Source of the DNA: Phoronis ovalis
Lineage: Eukaryota; Phoronida; Phoronidae
DNA: 11,143 nt
Reading direction: 5' to 3'
Assembly: GCA_028565635.1 (NCBI GenBank)
Contig: JAOXYB010055934.1
Coordinates: 1-11,143, forward strand
Part shown: piece by piece, positions 1 to 6,850 of the stretch
Numbering within the stretch: the stretch's first letter is position 1
Layout: each line of letters opens with the position of its first letter
Made by a program: the position numbers and the translations under genes
Notes under the pieces: model-generated
The model's input: the letters and a program-made list of their open reading frames with translations, nothing else
Database searches by the model: none
What the model was told of the DNA's origin: nothing

Positions 1-5
1 GGGAA

Positions 6-133
6 TTCCTCCATAAGAACAACACGAAAAATATTATTAATAAATGATCATAAATCTTTGAAGCATTTCCTAGAAGAAAAGATTAATAGTATAAAAATAA
101 AATAATAATTTTCGTGTTGTTCTTATGGAGGAA
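6..133. mobile_element. 128-bp element with 33-bp terminal inverted repeats (MITE or foldback-like)
   Basis: Bases 6-38 pair with 101-133. The outer 25 bp (6-30 with 109-133; start TTCCTCCATAAGAACAACAC) are perfectly complementary, then one mismatch and 7 more pairs. The inner 62 bases are AT-rich with no open frame. Size and structure fit a non-autonomous terminal-inverted-repeat element. Only five bases remain to its left, so a target-site duplication cannot be judged, and no superfamily is recognisable. It lies in the RSPH9 intron or upstream sequence. Confidence 0.6.
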
Positions 134-457
134 GTACCAAAATGTACACCCCTTATACTATAACTAAGACATCATCCTCAATTTCAATAACATTTCGTAA
201 AAAGCATGTTTTGTAAACACTGACATATTTCAAATTCCAAGAAGGTGTTGTTATGGTTATTGATACTGCATGTGTTCATGTCGTTATTCCAAAGTAAACA
301 TAAATATTTTAAAGTGTTATCTTCAGTGCAGTTTAAATACTAAAACATTGAAGTGAACATCCTCATTTATTTCGTTCATTCATACTTGTGGATATAAAAA
401 AATACATGATATTTTCTATTTATACATTACATTATAGTTTATACATTTGTTTCATAG
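134..457 (+). other. RSPH9: Intron sequence before first visible RSPH9 exon
   Basis: AT-rich non-coding sequence ending in the acceptor at 456-457. I searched it for the N-terminal RSPH9 exon and found nothing resembling it. Confidence 0.7.
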
Positions 458-626
458 CAAAGACTGCGTTACTTGGGGGCTTCTCCCACCGGCCACTGAG
501 AAAATGAAAAGAGAAGCTAAGCTGGCCAAGGGGCGCTTTACTGGTGACCCATCATATGAATTTGAACATGTGGAGATTAAGAAAATTTTTGGTGAAAATG
601 ACGAAGTTGCAGAAGAGGAGGAAACA
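458..626 (+). CDS. RSPH9: RSPH9 coding exon (first in window)
   Basis: The exon follows an acceptor ending TTCATAG at 457 and stops before donor GTAAGT at 627. Its first base is the third base of a codon split with an exon upstream of the window, and it ends on a codon boundary. It encodes KDCVTWGLLPPATEKM, then KGRFTGDPSYEFEH and an acidic tail. The open frame continues to 746 only by reading into the intron. Confidence 0.93.
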
Positions 627-2142
627 GTAAGTTCCAACAAAACAAAATCTAACGTATCACCTATCCAATCAAATAAATCAGTGTATCATAGCCCTATTAC
701 TTATGTATGTGTAAGTACAAAGATTGTGATTTCTTCCTTGTATTAATCAATAAAAGTTGATTTCAAGTTCTAACAAGGCTTGAAGTCCAGTGGTATTTAC
801 CCTTAAACTACTAGAGTCTTAATCTATACCCATCATTAAGGAAATTGTCAAAATGGCATGGATTTAGCTATGGACAGGGTTTTATTTGGTACGTCCCTTT
901 CTAAATCAAAATTTAAATGTCTCATTCTACCAAAAAAGTAACAGAAACATTTAAAAACTGGATTACTATTGCCTCTGAATTTGGGTAGATGTGGCAAATA
1001 TTTGCTAGGACATGTTTTCAGATTTCTGTATCCTATCCCTGTTTGTCACTATAAAACTGAAACAGTGGTATGTAAGCTGTAGTTACATGTGAAATGCTGA
1101 TATGTAAATAAACATGCCCTGTTAGTGACAATTAGTTATTTTGTTAAATCCTTAGTAATAGTCCTTCATGATGCGTAAAAGAAATTTTTACTTTAAACAT
1201 AGTCTCTTTATCTTAAAAAAACATGTATGTCATTTTTGTAGATCATGATAAAGGAAGAGGACCGTTTATCAGCTATTATTGCAGAAATTGATGAAGATGT
1301 GAGCATAGTCCCTCGTGGAGCATATATGAAAACACCAACAGGCACAGTTGTTTCAAACAGAAGTTTTGAAGGTATGACAATTGAGAGCTTTGAGATACAC
1401 AAATAATTCCAGTGTTGATAAATTGTTTCAGTTTCTTGATCATTAATTTGGTGGCTCCATTTCAATTTTTCATGTTACTAGCTGAATATTTGCAAATAAG
1501 TTAAAACATTATTTACAAAAATTAATTTTTACAGGCTTGTCTGTATCTGAAGCATCCAAACTGGCATCATATCTTCACTTCCGTGAACCAAAATGGTTGC
1601 CAGAAAAAACACTTCTCCAAAAAGCAAATACGGACAGATCTTTAGACTTCTTGGATATAGTTGAGGAAGATATCCCAAGAGGTAGAGTAACTAGTTTGTC
1701 TGTGTTAAGCTGTTATTTCGTGCTCTAAACCGTCTTACAAGTGGCAGCATGTGAATATATTTCAATATGCTGTCAGTTATTTTGGCAGAAAAGCATTTAG
1801 TGTAAAAATGCATGTGTTTCTGTTGTATGGCTGCTGATTAAGTTCTGTTTCCGCAAAAATCAAATATCAAAAAAGAATAGTTTGTTGTTTTCTACTTGGT
1901 ATCTACCAGCAAAGCTGGGATTTTGTTAAGTGCACATCCAGTTCTAAACTTTATCAAATGAAGAATGTTTTGTATTTTTAGGTTCTTGGGGTTTACAGTT
2001 TGAACGAGGCAGTGGCTTGGTTACGCTACGTAGTTTATTGTGGCAAGGCTTTGTATTTTACCATGTACCAGGCACCCGTAAATTTGGATCTGTTTATGTT
2101 GGAAATGGAGAAAAGAACATGGATTTACCTTTTATGTTATAA
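458..2142 (+). CDS. RSPH9: RSPH9 orthologue, radial spoke head protein (3' four coding exons; 5' end outside window)
   Basis: RSPH9 is a subunit of the head of the axonemal radial spoke, which relays signals from the central pair to dynein arms in motile 9+2 cilia and flagella. Coding exons are 458-626, 1242-1371, 1535-1681 and 1982-2142; all junctions are GT-AG and the phases agree (0, 1, 1). Together they give about 202 residues. They align by eye with the C-terminal ~200 of the 276 residues of human RSPH9 as I remember it. Anchors are LLPPATEKM, KGRFTGDPSYEFEH, VPRGAYMKTP, RSFEGLSVSEASKL, YLHFREP, SLDFLDIVEEDIPRGSW, and the C-terminus VYVGNGEKNMDLPFML. The first ~75 residues are not encoded in 1-457, so the gene begins upstream. 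No frameshift or stop interrupts the exons, so it looks functional. It ends tail-to-tail with MRPS18A. Confidence 0.95.
627..1241 (+). other. RSPH9: RSPH9 intron (615 bases)
   Basis: Bounded by GTAAGT and TTTTTGTAG. No repeat or conserved element was recognised in it. The next two introns, 1372-1534 and 1682-1981, are likewise featureless. Confidence 0.85.
1242..1371 (+). CDS. RSPH9: RSPH9 coding exon
   Basis: Acceptor TTTTTGTAG ends at 1241; donor GTATGA starts at 1372. The exon is 130 bases, enters in phase 0 and leaves in phase 1. It encodes IMIKEEDRLSAIIAEIDEDV followed by SIVPRGAYMKTPTGTVVSN and RSFE, matching the RSPH9 segment that contains IPRGALFKTP in human. Confidence 0.93.
1535..1681 (+). 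CDS. RSPH9: RSPH9 coding exon
   Basis: Acceptor TTTTTACAG ends at 1534; donor GTAGAG starts at 1682. The exon is 147 bases with both junctions in phase 1. It encodes GLSVSEASKLASYLHFREP and, further on, SLDFLDIVEEDIPRG, one of the most conserved parts of the family. Confidence 0.94.
1982..2142 (+). CDS. RSPH9: RSPH9 terminal coding exon
   Basis: Acceptor TATTTTTAG ends at 1981; the stop codon TAA is at 2140-2142. The reading frame set by the previous exon gives GSWGLQFERG, then LRSLLWQGFVFYHVPGTRKF and GEKNMDLPFML before the stop. The C-terminus matches human RSPH9 almost residue for residue. A longer open frame here (2000-2188) is in a different phase and is spurious. Confidence 0.95.
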
Positions 2143-2328
2143 GCAGCCTACAAAAAGACATTTTAACCATCGAGCAACTTTCCATTGAATTGAGTTTTGT
2201 TAAAAAATATCCGTCATATTTGATTTATCATCCAACTTTCAACTCAAAAAAATTTTGATTGTTTTCATTCAGCAGAAAACATTTTGTACAAATTATTATG
2301 TATTTTATCATTATAGTATTTTGTTGTC

Positions 2329-2334
2329 AATAAA
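2329..2334 (+). terminator. RSPH9 polyadenylation signal AATAAA
   Basis: A canonical AATAAA lies 187 bases past the RSPH9 stop codon, which would give a 3' UTR of about 200 bases. A second AATAAA at 2490-2495 is an alternative. Which is used cannot be told from sequence. Confidence 0.6.
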
Positions 2335-2626
2335 TTTGAAAGAAAGCAATTTTGTTAAGTTCATAGTTTAATTCTACTTTTCATTGCTTATGGATTGCTT
2401 TGGCCAGTGTACAATACTCATAAATTAAAAATACAGCCGTTACACAATATTAAGTTAAACTTATATTTGGCAGTGGTCCGCATTATAGAAATAAACCTGA
2501 TAACAGACTTAAAACTGATTATAGCATATCTTGTGGCATATTCACAACCAGGAATCCTGTTATAAAAGCAGCTTGTCCTTCATAGTTTCCTTCAACTTGC
2601 AATATTTTAACTTTGTTCATATATCC

Positions 2627-2632
2627 TTTATT
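2627..2632 (-). terminator. MRPS18A polyadenylation signal AATAAA
   Basis: On the minus strand AATAAA occurs 33 bases past the stop codon, implying a very short 3' UTR. Its first two bases (on the minus strand) overlap the distal arm of a perfect 8-bp inverted repeat (TTGATCAG at 2631-2638, CTGATCAA at 2645-2652, 6-base loop). I see no other canonical AATAAA on this strand before the RSPH9 exon. Confidence 0.5.
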
Positions 2633-2665
2633 GATCAGCCACCACTGATCAACACAAATGTTATA

Positions 2666-2766
2666 CTATTCAAAATAACAGTTATATTTTTTCCATTTAT
2701 ATGGACTTATGAGATGTTCTTTAGCTTTTCCTTCTTTATTTGGTGGTCTTAAATTAGGCATTAAAC
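2666..2766 (-). CDS. MRPS18A: MRPS18A terminal coding exon
   Basis: Acceptor TTTTTTGTAG ends at 2767; the stop codon TAG is at 2668-2666. With the split Gly codon it encodes GLMPNLRPPNKEGKAKEH and then LISPYKWKKYNCYFE. The MPNLRP piece matches human LLPNHRP. The last ~20 residues are lysine-rich and lineage-specific, and the human C-terminal extension is missing. Confidence 0.9.
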
Positions 2767-5700
2767 CTACAAAAAAGAACATTATTCATTTTAGTGAAGA
2801 CACGAAAAAAAGTATCCTTTAATTGAAAGAGGAACTGATGACTTCAGGACAAGTATTAAACCTGAGTGATTTGCACCCTATCAGAGAATGGTAAACCGAT
2901 ACCTACTTCTATTTACAATGTAATCATTTAAGAGTTTTTTTAACTTTGAGAGGTTTTGGCTTAATTATTACAGATAAAGCGGCATGTTACATACACACTG
3001 ATCAATCGGAAGGTAAACTGTACACTGCTTACACAAGCAAATTTCGCCAACAATTTGTACTTACAATTTAGCTGACAGACAACTTACATGCAAACTCACA
3101 ACCTCAAAATTACCTCACCACTCACCTGCTCTCTGAGCCTGATTTATTAATTTTAGTAAACGCCTTTGTTGACGTAAACAGACACCTGTTACTCTTCTTG
3201 GTAGTATACAACCATCAGGTCTTATAAATTGGCTCAGAATTAAAACATCCTAAAAAGGCAAACATTAACTATTTAATAGATATCGCATTTATGATAACCA
3301 GTACAATAAGTCTCAACTGATTATGTAATTTCACAAGTCTCAATTCTTAGTACGAAAATAAGTTAACTGTAAGAGACATTCTTTAAATTTATTCAATCTG
3401 AATACTAGATCTAGTATCAAAAATAAAGTAAATGCAAATTTGGAAAATTATTGATTGCAATTTTATATCAGAATACTCGAACCAAGTCAAGACTAAATTC
3501 ACCATATACAAATATGTTTCATATATTAATTAATTTTCAGTACAAAATAATATCATTTGATATACTTACTGTGTATTTAAGATTAAGGTTTAATCTGCAT
3601 AGCGTACAAGATCCATGCTGATCATCTACATTTATAACTTTATTCTTCCTATCAGAGTCCACAAGTACACCTTCATACTGCAATCAAACATGTGCTTAAT
3701 TTGTTGTCATAGTTATGCATACTAACTAATTGCAGGCTGCTAATCCCTCTTTTTTAATATAACTTTCATTTATGTACGAGCGTGTCAAACAAAAACAAAT
3801 TAATTAGAACAGTTGGGCTAGGATAAAAATACTCCACCTAGTGCAAGGTAGTGGAACCTACTGCTTATTTCCAAATACCTTTGAAAGAAGTGTAAACAAG
3901 AAAAGAAGTAAAAGGAATGATTGTTCATTTGATGACCATGTCAAGTCCAATATAAATTCAGTAAAAAACTGAACCTCACTTTTGAACTGAGACAGCTTCT
4001 GGTCTTATCACAACCTGTTCATCAGTCCTATCTGTGGTCAAAGGATCAGTAAAGAATTGATAGAGGTCTGACGATAAGACAGAAAGCTACCTTTTTCTTT
4101 CTTCAAAAGTTAGATTCAGTTTTGGACAAAATTTATACTGGATTACGAAAAAAAATTATTTCTTTTCTGAAGATACAAACAAAATGCAGAACAAAGTGTG
4201 CAATGCATTTAGGGTAGAAAAATCGGCAGTTTTAGCAAAAATAGTTAGTTCTTTTGCCTTGGTCATGCTTAGGGTCAATTTTGGTGATGAAAATCTTGTT
4301 TGGAGAGACATTTACAAGTGGCAGGTTCATTTTTGTCTTGGATAAGGTACCATTTTTGATTCTTACATGTTCTGAGGAAGTTAAATCAAAATATTAAATA
4401 AATAAAAAAAATATATTTAAACAAATATAAGAGAACTCATCATTACTCATCAATTTTAAGTTTAGTCTTGGATAAGGTACTATTTTTGATTCTTACATGT
4501 TCAGAGGAAGTCAAATCAAAATATTAAATAAACAAACAAAAAATTTATTTAAAAGTATATAAGAGAACTCGTTATTACTCATCAATTTTTTAAATTATTA
4601 CAATACTTCTGTTATTTAAATATGTAAAAAATTGAATATGATAAAATGTTATCTTACTGTAGTGACATTCTCTTCCTTTGTTTCATGAACTGAAAAATAC
4701 AAATATTTATAGTTACATTTTTAAATCCCCTGTGTACATAGCAAACATTCTGTTTTATGGTTTTGTTTTTATGAAACATCAGAGCAGTATTTTTGGTAAT
4801 CTGCAATTGGCACAAAATCTAGTGACCTATGTCACATTCTCAAAGAGGAAGAAGTAAGCAAGCAACACAGAAATTGATATTTTAAATTATAAAATGTTGC
4901 ATGCTCAACCTCCCATAATAGGCCCAGAGCAAACTAATCATAGAATTTGATTGCTGTACAACTCTCCAATGTTATGAAACGTTTTTTACAGCGAATTTGA
5001 ATAGTGCATTTAACATATTCATTTTTGACAAATCACATCTCTGATGAGGACAATAACCTGGATTTCAAAAGAAACCCATATTATTCAGTAAACAAAATAT
5101 CCCCTGATTTAGCTAAAATGCTGATTTTTCTAATATGCAAGGATTGATAAATTTGGAAATTAAAAGGAATTGTAGGAAGTTCATAGCCATCTTATAAAGT
5201 AAAAAACACCCAGTTATAAACATTCATGCAGATGCTTAGCTCAACTCGCGATTTAATATTCAGACATTATCAGGGGTAAAATTTGCAAAAACGATATGGT
5301 ATTTTTATGCTTTTTTGATTTCAAGGAATGTGCACTCAGAGTCAGATGTCTAAAAACATTGCTTCACTTTCTAAATTAGCCCCTTTTTCTGCGAAAAGTT
5401 GGATCAAGCATGCTATGCTGATGTTACCTTGGCTTGAGAGCCAGGACTGATACCACAGAAAAAGACCTAGATTTGAAATCTGGATTTTTTTTTTGACAAG
5501 ATATTTCGTAGACAATTTAGACACAACTCATCTGTAGTGAAGTGCAGCAAAATTATACTCCATCTCTTGTCCTCTATGGTTCCGTAGTGGATTCTTCGAT
5601 ATAACTACTTCTGGTTTAAACACAAAATCACCAACGTATGCTTAGACTGCTAGGCTAGACGTAATCTGGAGTAGAGCCAGAGCCGGGCAGAGGACATAAA

Positions 5701-5894
5701 TACTACTTTTACTTACTTTCTTTTAGCATTTTTGAGGCGGTAAGACAGATAAGCCTTGTATTAACTGACTTGAGGGTAACAGACGGTACAAACTGACATA
5801 CAGAGACGTTGCATTTTGCAATGGATATAATCGACTGACCACGGTTAGTAATTTTTTGACAAACCGCGGTGAAAATTCGCGCTATGGCCGCCAT
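2666..5894 (-). CDS. MRPS18A: MRPS18A orthologue, mitochondrial ribosomal protein bS18a (mL66), complete
   Basis: This is a nuclear-encoded mitochondrial ribosomal protein of the bS18 family; the mammalian A paralogue sits in the large subunit as mL66. Read 5'->3' on the minus strand, the coding exons are 5894-5717, 4689-4658, 3677-3570, 3249-3126 and 2766-2666. All introns are GT-AG and phases are consistent (1, 0, 0, 1). The product is 180 aa; the human protein is 196 aa. Residues 1 to about 50 are rich in basic, hydroxylated and hydrophobic residues with almost no acidic ones (MAAIARIFTAVCQKITNRGQ...), as expected of a mitochondrial presequence. The bS18 core follows: SCTLCRLNL with C94 and C97 as probable zinc ligands, LSQFIRPDGCILPRRVTGVC with C130 as a likely third, then QAQRAGLMPNLRP, matching human QFIRP..G..LPR..TGLC and AGLLPNHRP. 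The C-terminus is shorter than human. The start ATG has A at -3 and G at +4 relative to the A of ATG. Confidence 0.94.
2767..3125 (-). other. MRPS18A: MRPS18A intron 4 (359 bases)
   Basis: Minus strand GTGAGT to TTTTTTGTAG. Nothing recognisable inside. Confidence 0.85.
3126..3249 (-). CDS. MRPS18A: MRPS18A coding exon 4 (bS18 core)
   Basis: Acceptor CCTTTTTAG ends at 3250; donor GTGAGT starts at 3125. The 124-base exon encodes DVLILSQFIRPDGCILPRRV, TGVCLRQQRRLLKL and INQAQRA. This is the most diagnostic part of the gene for the bS18 family, in which LPRR-TGVC-xxQxR is characteristic. Confidence 0.94.
3250..3569 (-). other. MRPS18A: MRPS18A intron 3 (320 bases)
   Basis: Minus strand GTAAGT to CCTTTTTAG. 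AT-rich, nothing recognisable inside. Confidence 0.85.
3570..3677 (-). CDS. MRPS18A: MRPS18A coding exon 3 (zinc-binding CxxC)
   Basis: Acceptor TTGATTGCAG ends at 3678; donor GTAAGT starts at 3569. The exon is 108 bases, phase 0 at both ends, and encodes YEGVLVDSDRKNKV, then DDQHGSCTLCRLNLNLKYT. The CTLC pair is the conserved CxxC of zinc-binding bS18 proteins (CPIC in human MRPS18A). Confidence 0.9.
3946..4029 (-). repeat. Dispersed repeat, copy A
   Basis: Read on the minus strand from 4029, it begins AGGACTGATGAA, continues GTGATAAGACC and AGAAGCT, then TTCAAAAGTGAG and TTCAG, ending at a TTATATTGGA block. It is similar over its length to copy B and to the copy at the window end. Copies A and B lie head to head, about 13 bases apart. 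The family is probably a retroelement-derived 3' or terminal region, but I cannot name it with certainty. Confidence 0.6.
4043..4142 (+). repeat. Dispersed repeat, copy B
   Basis: It shares with copy A and the 11065-11143 copy the block GGTCT...ATAAGAC...GAAAGCT, then (with A) TTCAAAAGT and (with the end copy) GATTCAGTTTTGGAC; it ends TTTATACTGGA. The 5' part is more diverged (GGATCAGTAAAG in place of GGACTGATGAAG). It forms the right arm of an imperfect inverted pair with copy A. Confidence 0.6.
4335..4589. repeat. 130-bp tandem duplication, two copies
   Basis: Copy 1 starts at 4335 and copy 2 at 4465, both with GTCTTGGATAAGGTAC, and both end with ACTCATCAATTTT (4457 and 4589). Apart from a handful of substitutions and small length changes in the A-rich middle they match, roughly 90% by eye. 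It lies in MRPS18A intron 2 and has no coding potential. Confidence 0.85.
4658..4689 (-). CDS. MRPS18A: MRPS18A coding exon 2 (32-base micro-exon)
   Basis: Acceptor GTATTTTTCAG ends at 4690; donor GTAAGA starts at 4657. The 32-base exon takes one base from exon 1 and leaves in phase 0, encoding (I)HETKEENVTT. It supplies the residues expected between the presequence and the bS18 core, and it is the only piece here that restores frame between exons 1 and 3. Confidence 0.82.
4690..5716 (-). other. MRPS18A: MRPS18A intron 1 (1027 bases)
   Basis: Minus strand GTAAGT to GTATTTTTCAG. The open frame 5342-5524 inside it has no family features. No repeat was recognised with confidence. Confidence 0.8.
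5717..5894 (-). CDS. MRPS18A: MRPS18A coding exon 1 (mitochondrial presequence)
   Basis: The ATG is at 5894-5892 in the context GCAATGGCGG. The exon ends at 5717, before donor GTAAGT (5716-5711), after 59 codons plus one base. It encodes the presumed mitochondrial targeting peptide, ending TASKMLKE. Splicing completes an Ile codon and joins HETKEENVTT, which lines up with human REVVETQEGKTT. Reading on without splicing reaches a stop two codons later. Confidence 0.88.
5884..5894 (-). promoter_or_regulatory. YY1-like motif over the MRPS18A start codon
   Basis: On the minus strand the start codon is embedded in ATGGCGGCC, which contains the YY1 core ATGGC(GGC). YY1-type sites over the ATG are known at many mammalian housekeeping and mitochondrial genes. 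The short match could be chance, since ATG-GCG-GCC also simply encodes MAA. Confidence 0.3.
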
Positions 5895-6191
5895 TGCTGC
5901 ATGCCAGTTAGATTAGTGTGTAGACATGGTTGACCTATATAACTAATGTAAATTCAGAGATGTCCTAGCTAAAATTAGACCAAATTGTATTAAAAGTCAG
6001 GATAATACCATTGTGTTAGTTTACAAAAACTTAACTAAATTGAACATTAGCAGTTTTTAATGCTTCACTACAGTCGCGGCTATACATTAATGGTGCTCTG
6101 GCCCTGAATCTGTATATTTTCAACTTTGGTTAGTAAACACGCTCTGGCAGGTAGTTCTCACACATTTTAAACCTGGGCTTTAAATGCACGA

Positions 6192-6206
6192 ATCACTTAA
6201 AGTGAT
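6192..6206. repeat. 15-bp perfect palindrome
   Basis: ATCACTT-A-AAGTGAT is a perfect 7-bp inverted repeat around a central A. The half-site TNAAGTG resembles NKX2-type homeodomain sites. A regulatory role is a guess from position between divergent genes. Confidence 0.45.
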
Positions 6207-6323
6207 ACTGCAAAGGAGGTTGAAGTGGCAGTTGTGTGTGTGTGAGTAGGTTATGGTAACAAGGAAGTTTTTTTTAATTTGAAAGCAGTACGTACTTTAT
6301 GACTTGTAACTTACTAACTAACT

Positions 6324-6374
6324 GACTATAGAATAGTCACTATACAGTATACTATAGACTATAGTCTGTACTGT
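6324..6374. repeat. Cluster of nested GACTAT/ATAGTC palindromes
   Basis: GACTAT-AGA-ATAGTC at 6324-6338 is followed by the perfect 12-bp palindrome AGACTATAGTCT at 6356-6367, which is flanked by ACAGTA (6344-6349) and TACTGT (6369-6374), themselves complementary. The stretch could form adjacent hairpins. Confidence 0.55.
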
Positions 6375-6511
6375 GATAAAACTTTGTCTTTCGGTTGTAC
6401 TCCATTGTACTTATGTCTTATTCAGTTCACAAAGTGTTGGGTAGAGGTCAGGTGGGTGTGGTGTGGTGTGTCGCCCAATAGGCCCCCTTTAGGCTTTTTT
6501 CAGCTCCCGCA

Positions 6512-6850
6512 TTTACCAGACGGTAAGTTTTTCACGCTTTTCAAAGCCTTTTAAGTTATTTTCCACGTACAGGGTGTACTTTTTTTGTTGGATATTTACC
6601 ACAGGGTAAATTTTCAAGAAATATTCGTTTACCATAGGGTGTATTTCTTGGATAACACATTTACGACAGGTATGAAAAATTAATGTTCGTAAATTTATCC
6701 ATATTTATTTATACCACAGGGCATATAATTCACAAGTAAATTTACACAGGGTATCTATCTCAGGAGAGTTATTTACATGTTTTTCACTTATGACGGTATA
6801 TTTTTGGTGACCTTTATTTACCACAGGGTCAGGGTTTTTTACCCTGGGCA
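6512..6850. repeat. Degenerate array of short palindromic TTTACC-acag-GGTAAA units
   Basis: Related units start near 6512, 6565, 6595, 6628, 6660, 6708, 6741, 6787 and 6817, mostly 28-33 or 46-53 bases apart. The clearest are TTTACCACAGGGTAAATTTT (6595), TTTACCATAGGGTGTATTT (6628), ATACCACAGGGCATATAA (6711), TTTACACAGGGTAT (6741) and TTTACCACAGGGT (6817). The best unit is a 6-bp inverted repeat with a 4-base spacer. The array ends at TTTTTTACCCTGGG (from 6835), an inverted version. It looks like a decayed minisatellite or clustered binding sites. Confidence 0.6.

Larger units (their letters stand above)
2143..2665. other. Convergent intergenic spacer (RSPH9 and MRPS18A 3' UTRs)
   Basis: These 523 bases separate the stop codons of two convergent genes. 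They hold polyadenylation signals for both strands and no further coding sequence that I can support. The open frame 2531-2752 is antisense to the MRPS18A terminal exon and has no family features. Confidence 0.8.
3678..4657 (-). other. MRPS18A: MRPS18A intron 2 (980 bases), repeat-bearing
   Basis: Minus strand GTAAGA to TTGATTGCAG. It contains two opposed copies of a dispersed repeat (3946-4142) and a 130-bp tandem duplication (4335-4589). No other coding sequence was found. Confidence 0.85.

Noticed and set aside
1-12. GGAATTCC at the very start, suggesting a cloning junction
   Set aside because: An EcoRI-type site of this length is expected by chance and partly belongs to the inverted repeat arm; no vector sequence is seen.
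1208-1465. 85-codon minus-strand open frame
   Set aside because: Antisense to a clear RSPH9 exon and flanking introns.
5575-5625. tRNA-like or SINE head (GGTTCCGTAGTGG resembles the start of tRNA-Val)
   Set aside because: The similarity stops after about 12 bases, the possible B box is poor, and no cloverleaf can be drawn.
6232-6244. GT microsatellite
   Set aside because: Only about six dinucleotides; too short to annotate separately.
6512-6850. CRISPR array
   Set aside because: Units are highly degenerate and irregularly spaced, and the setting is an animal nuclear genome with spliced genes.
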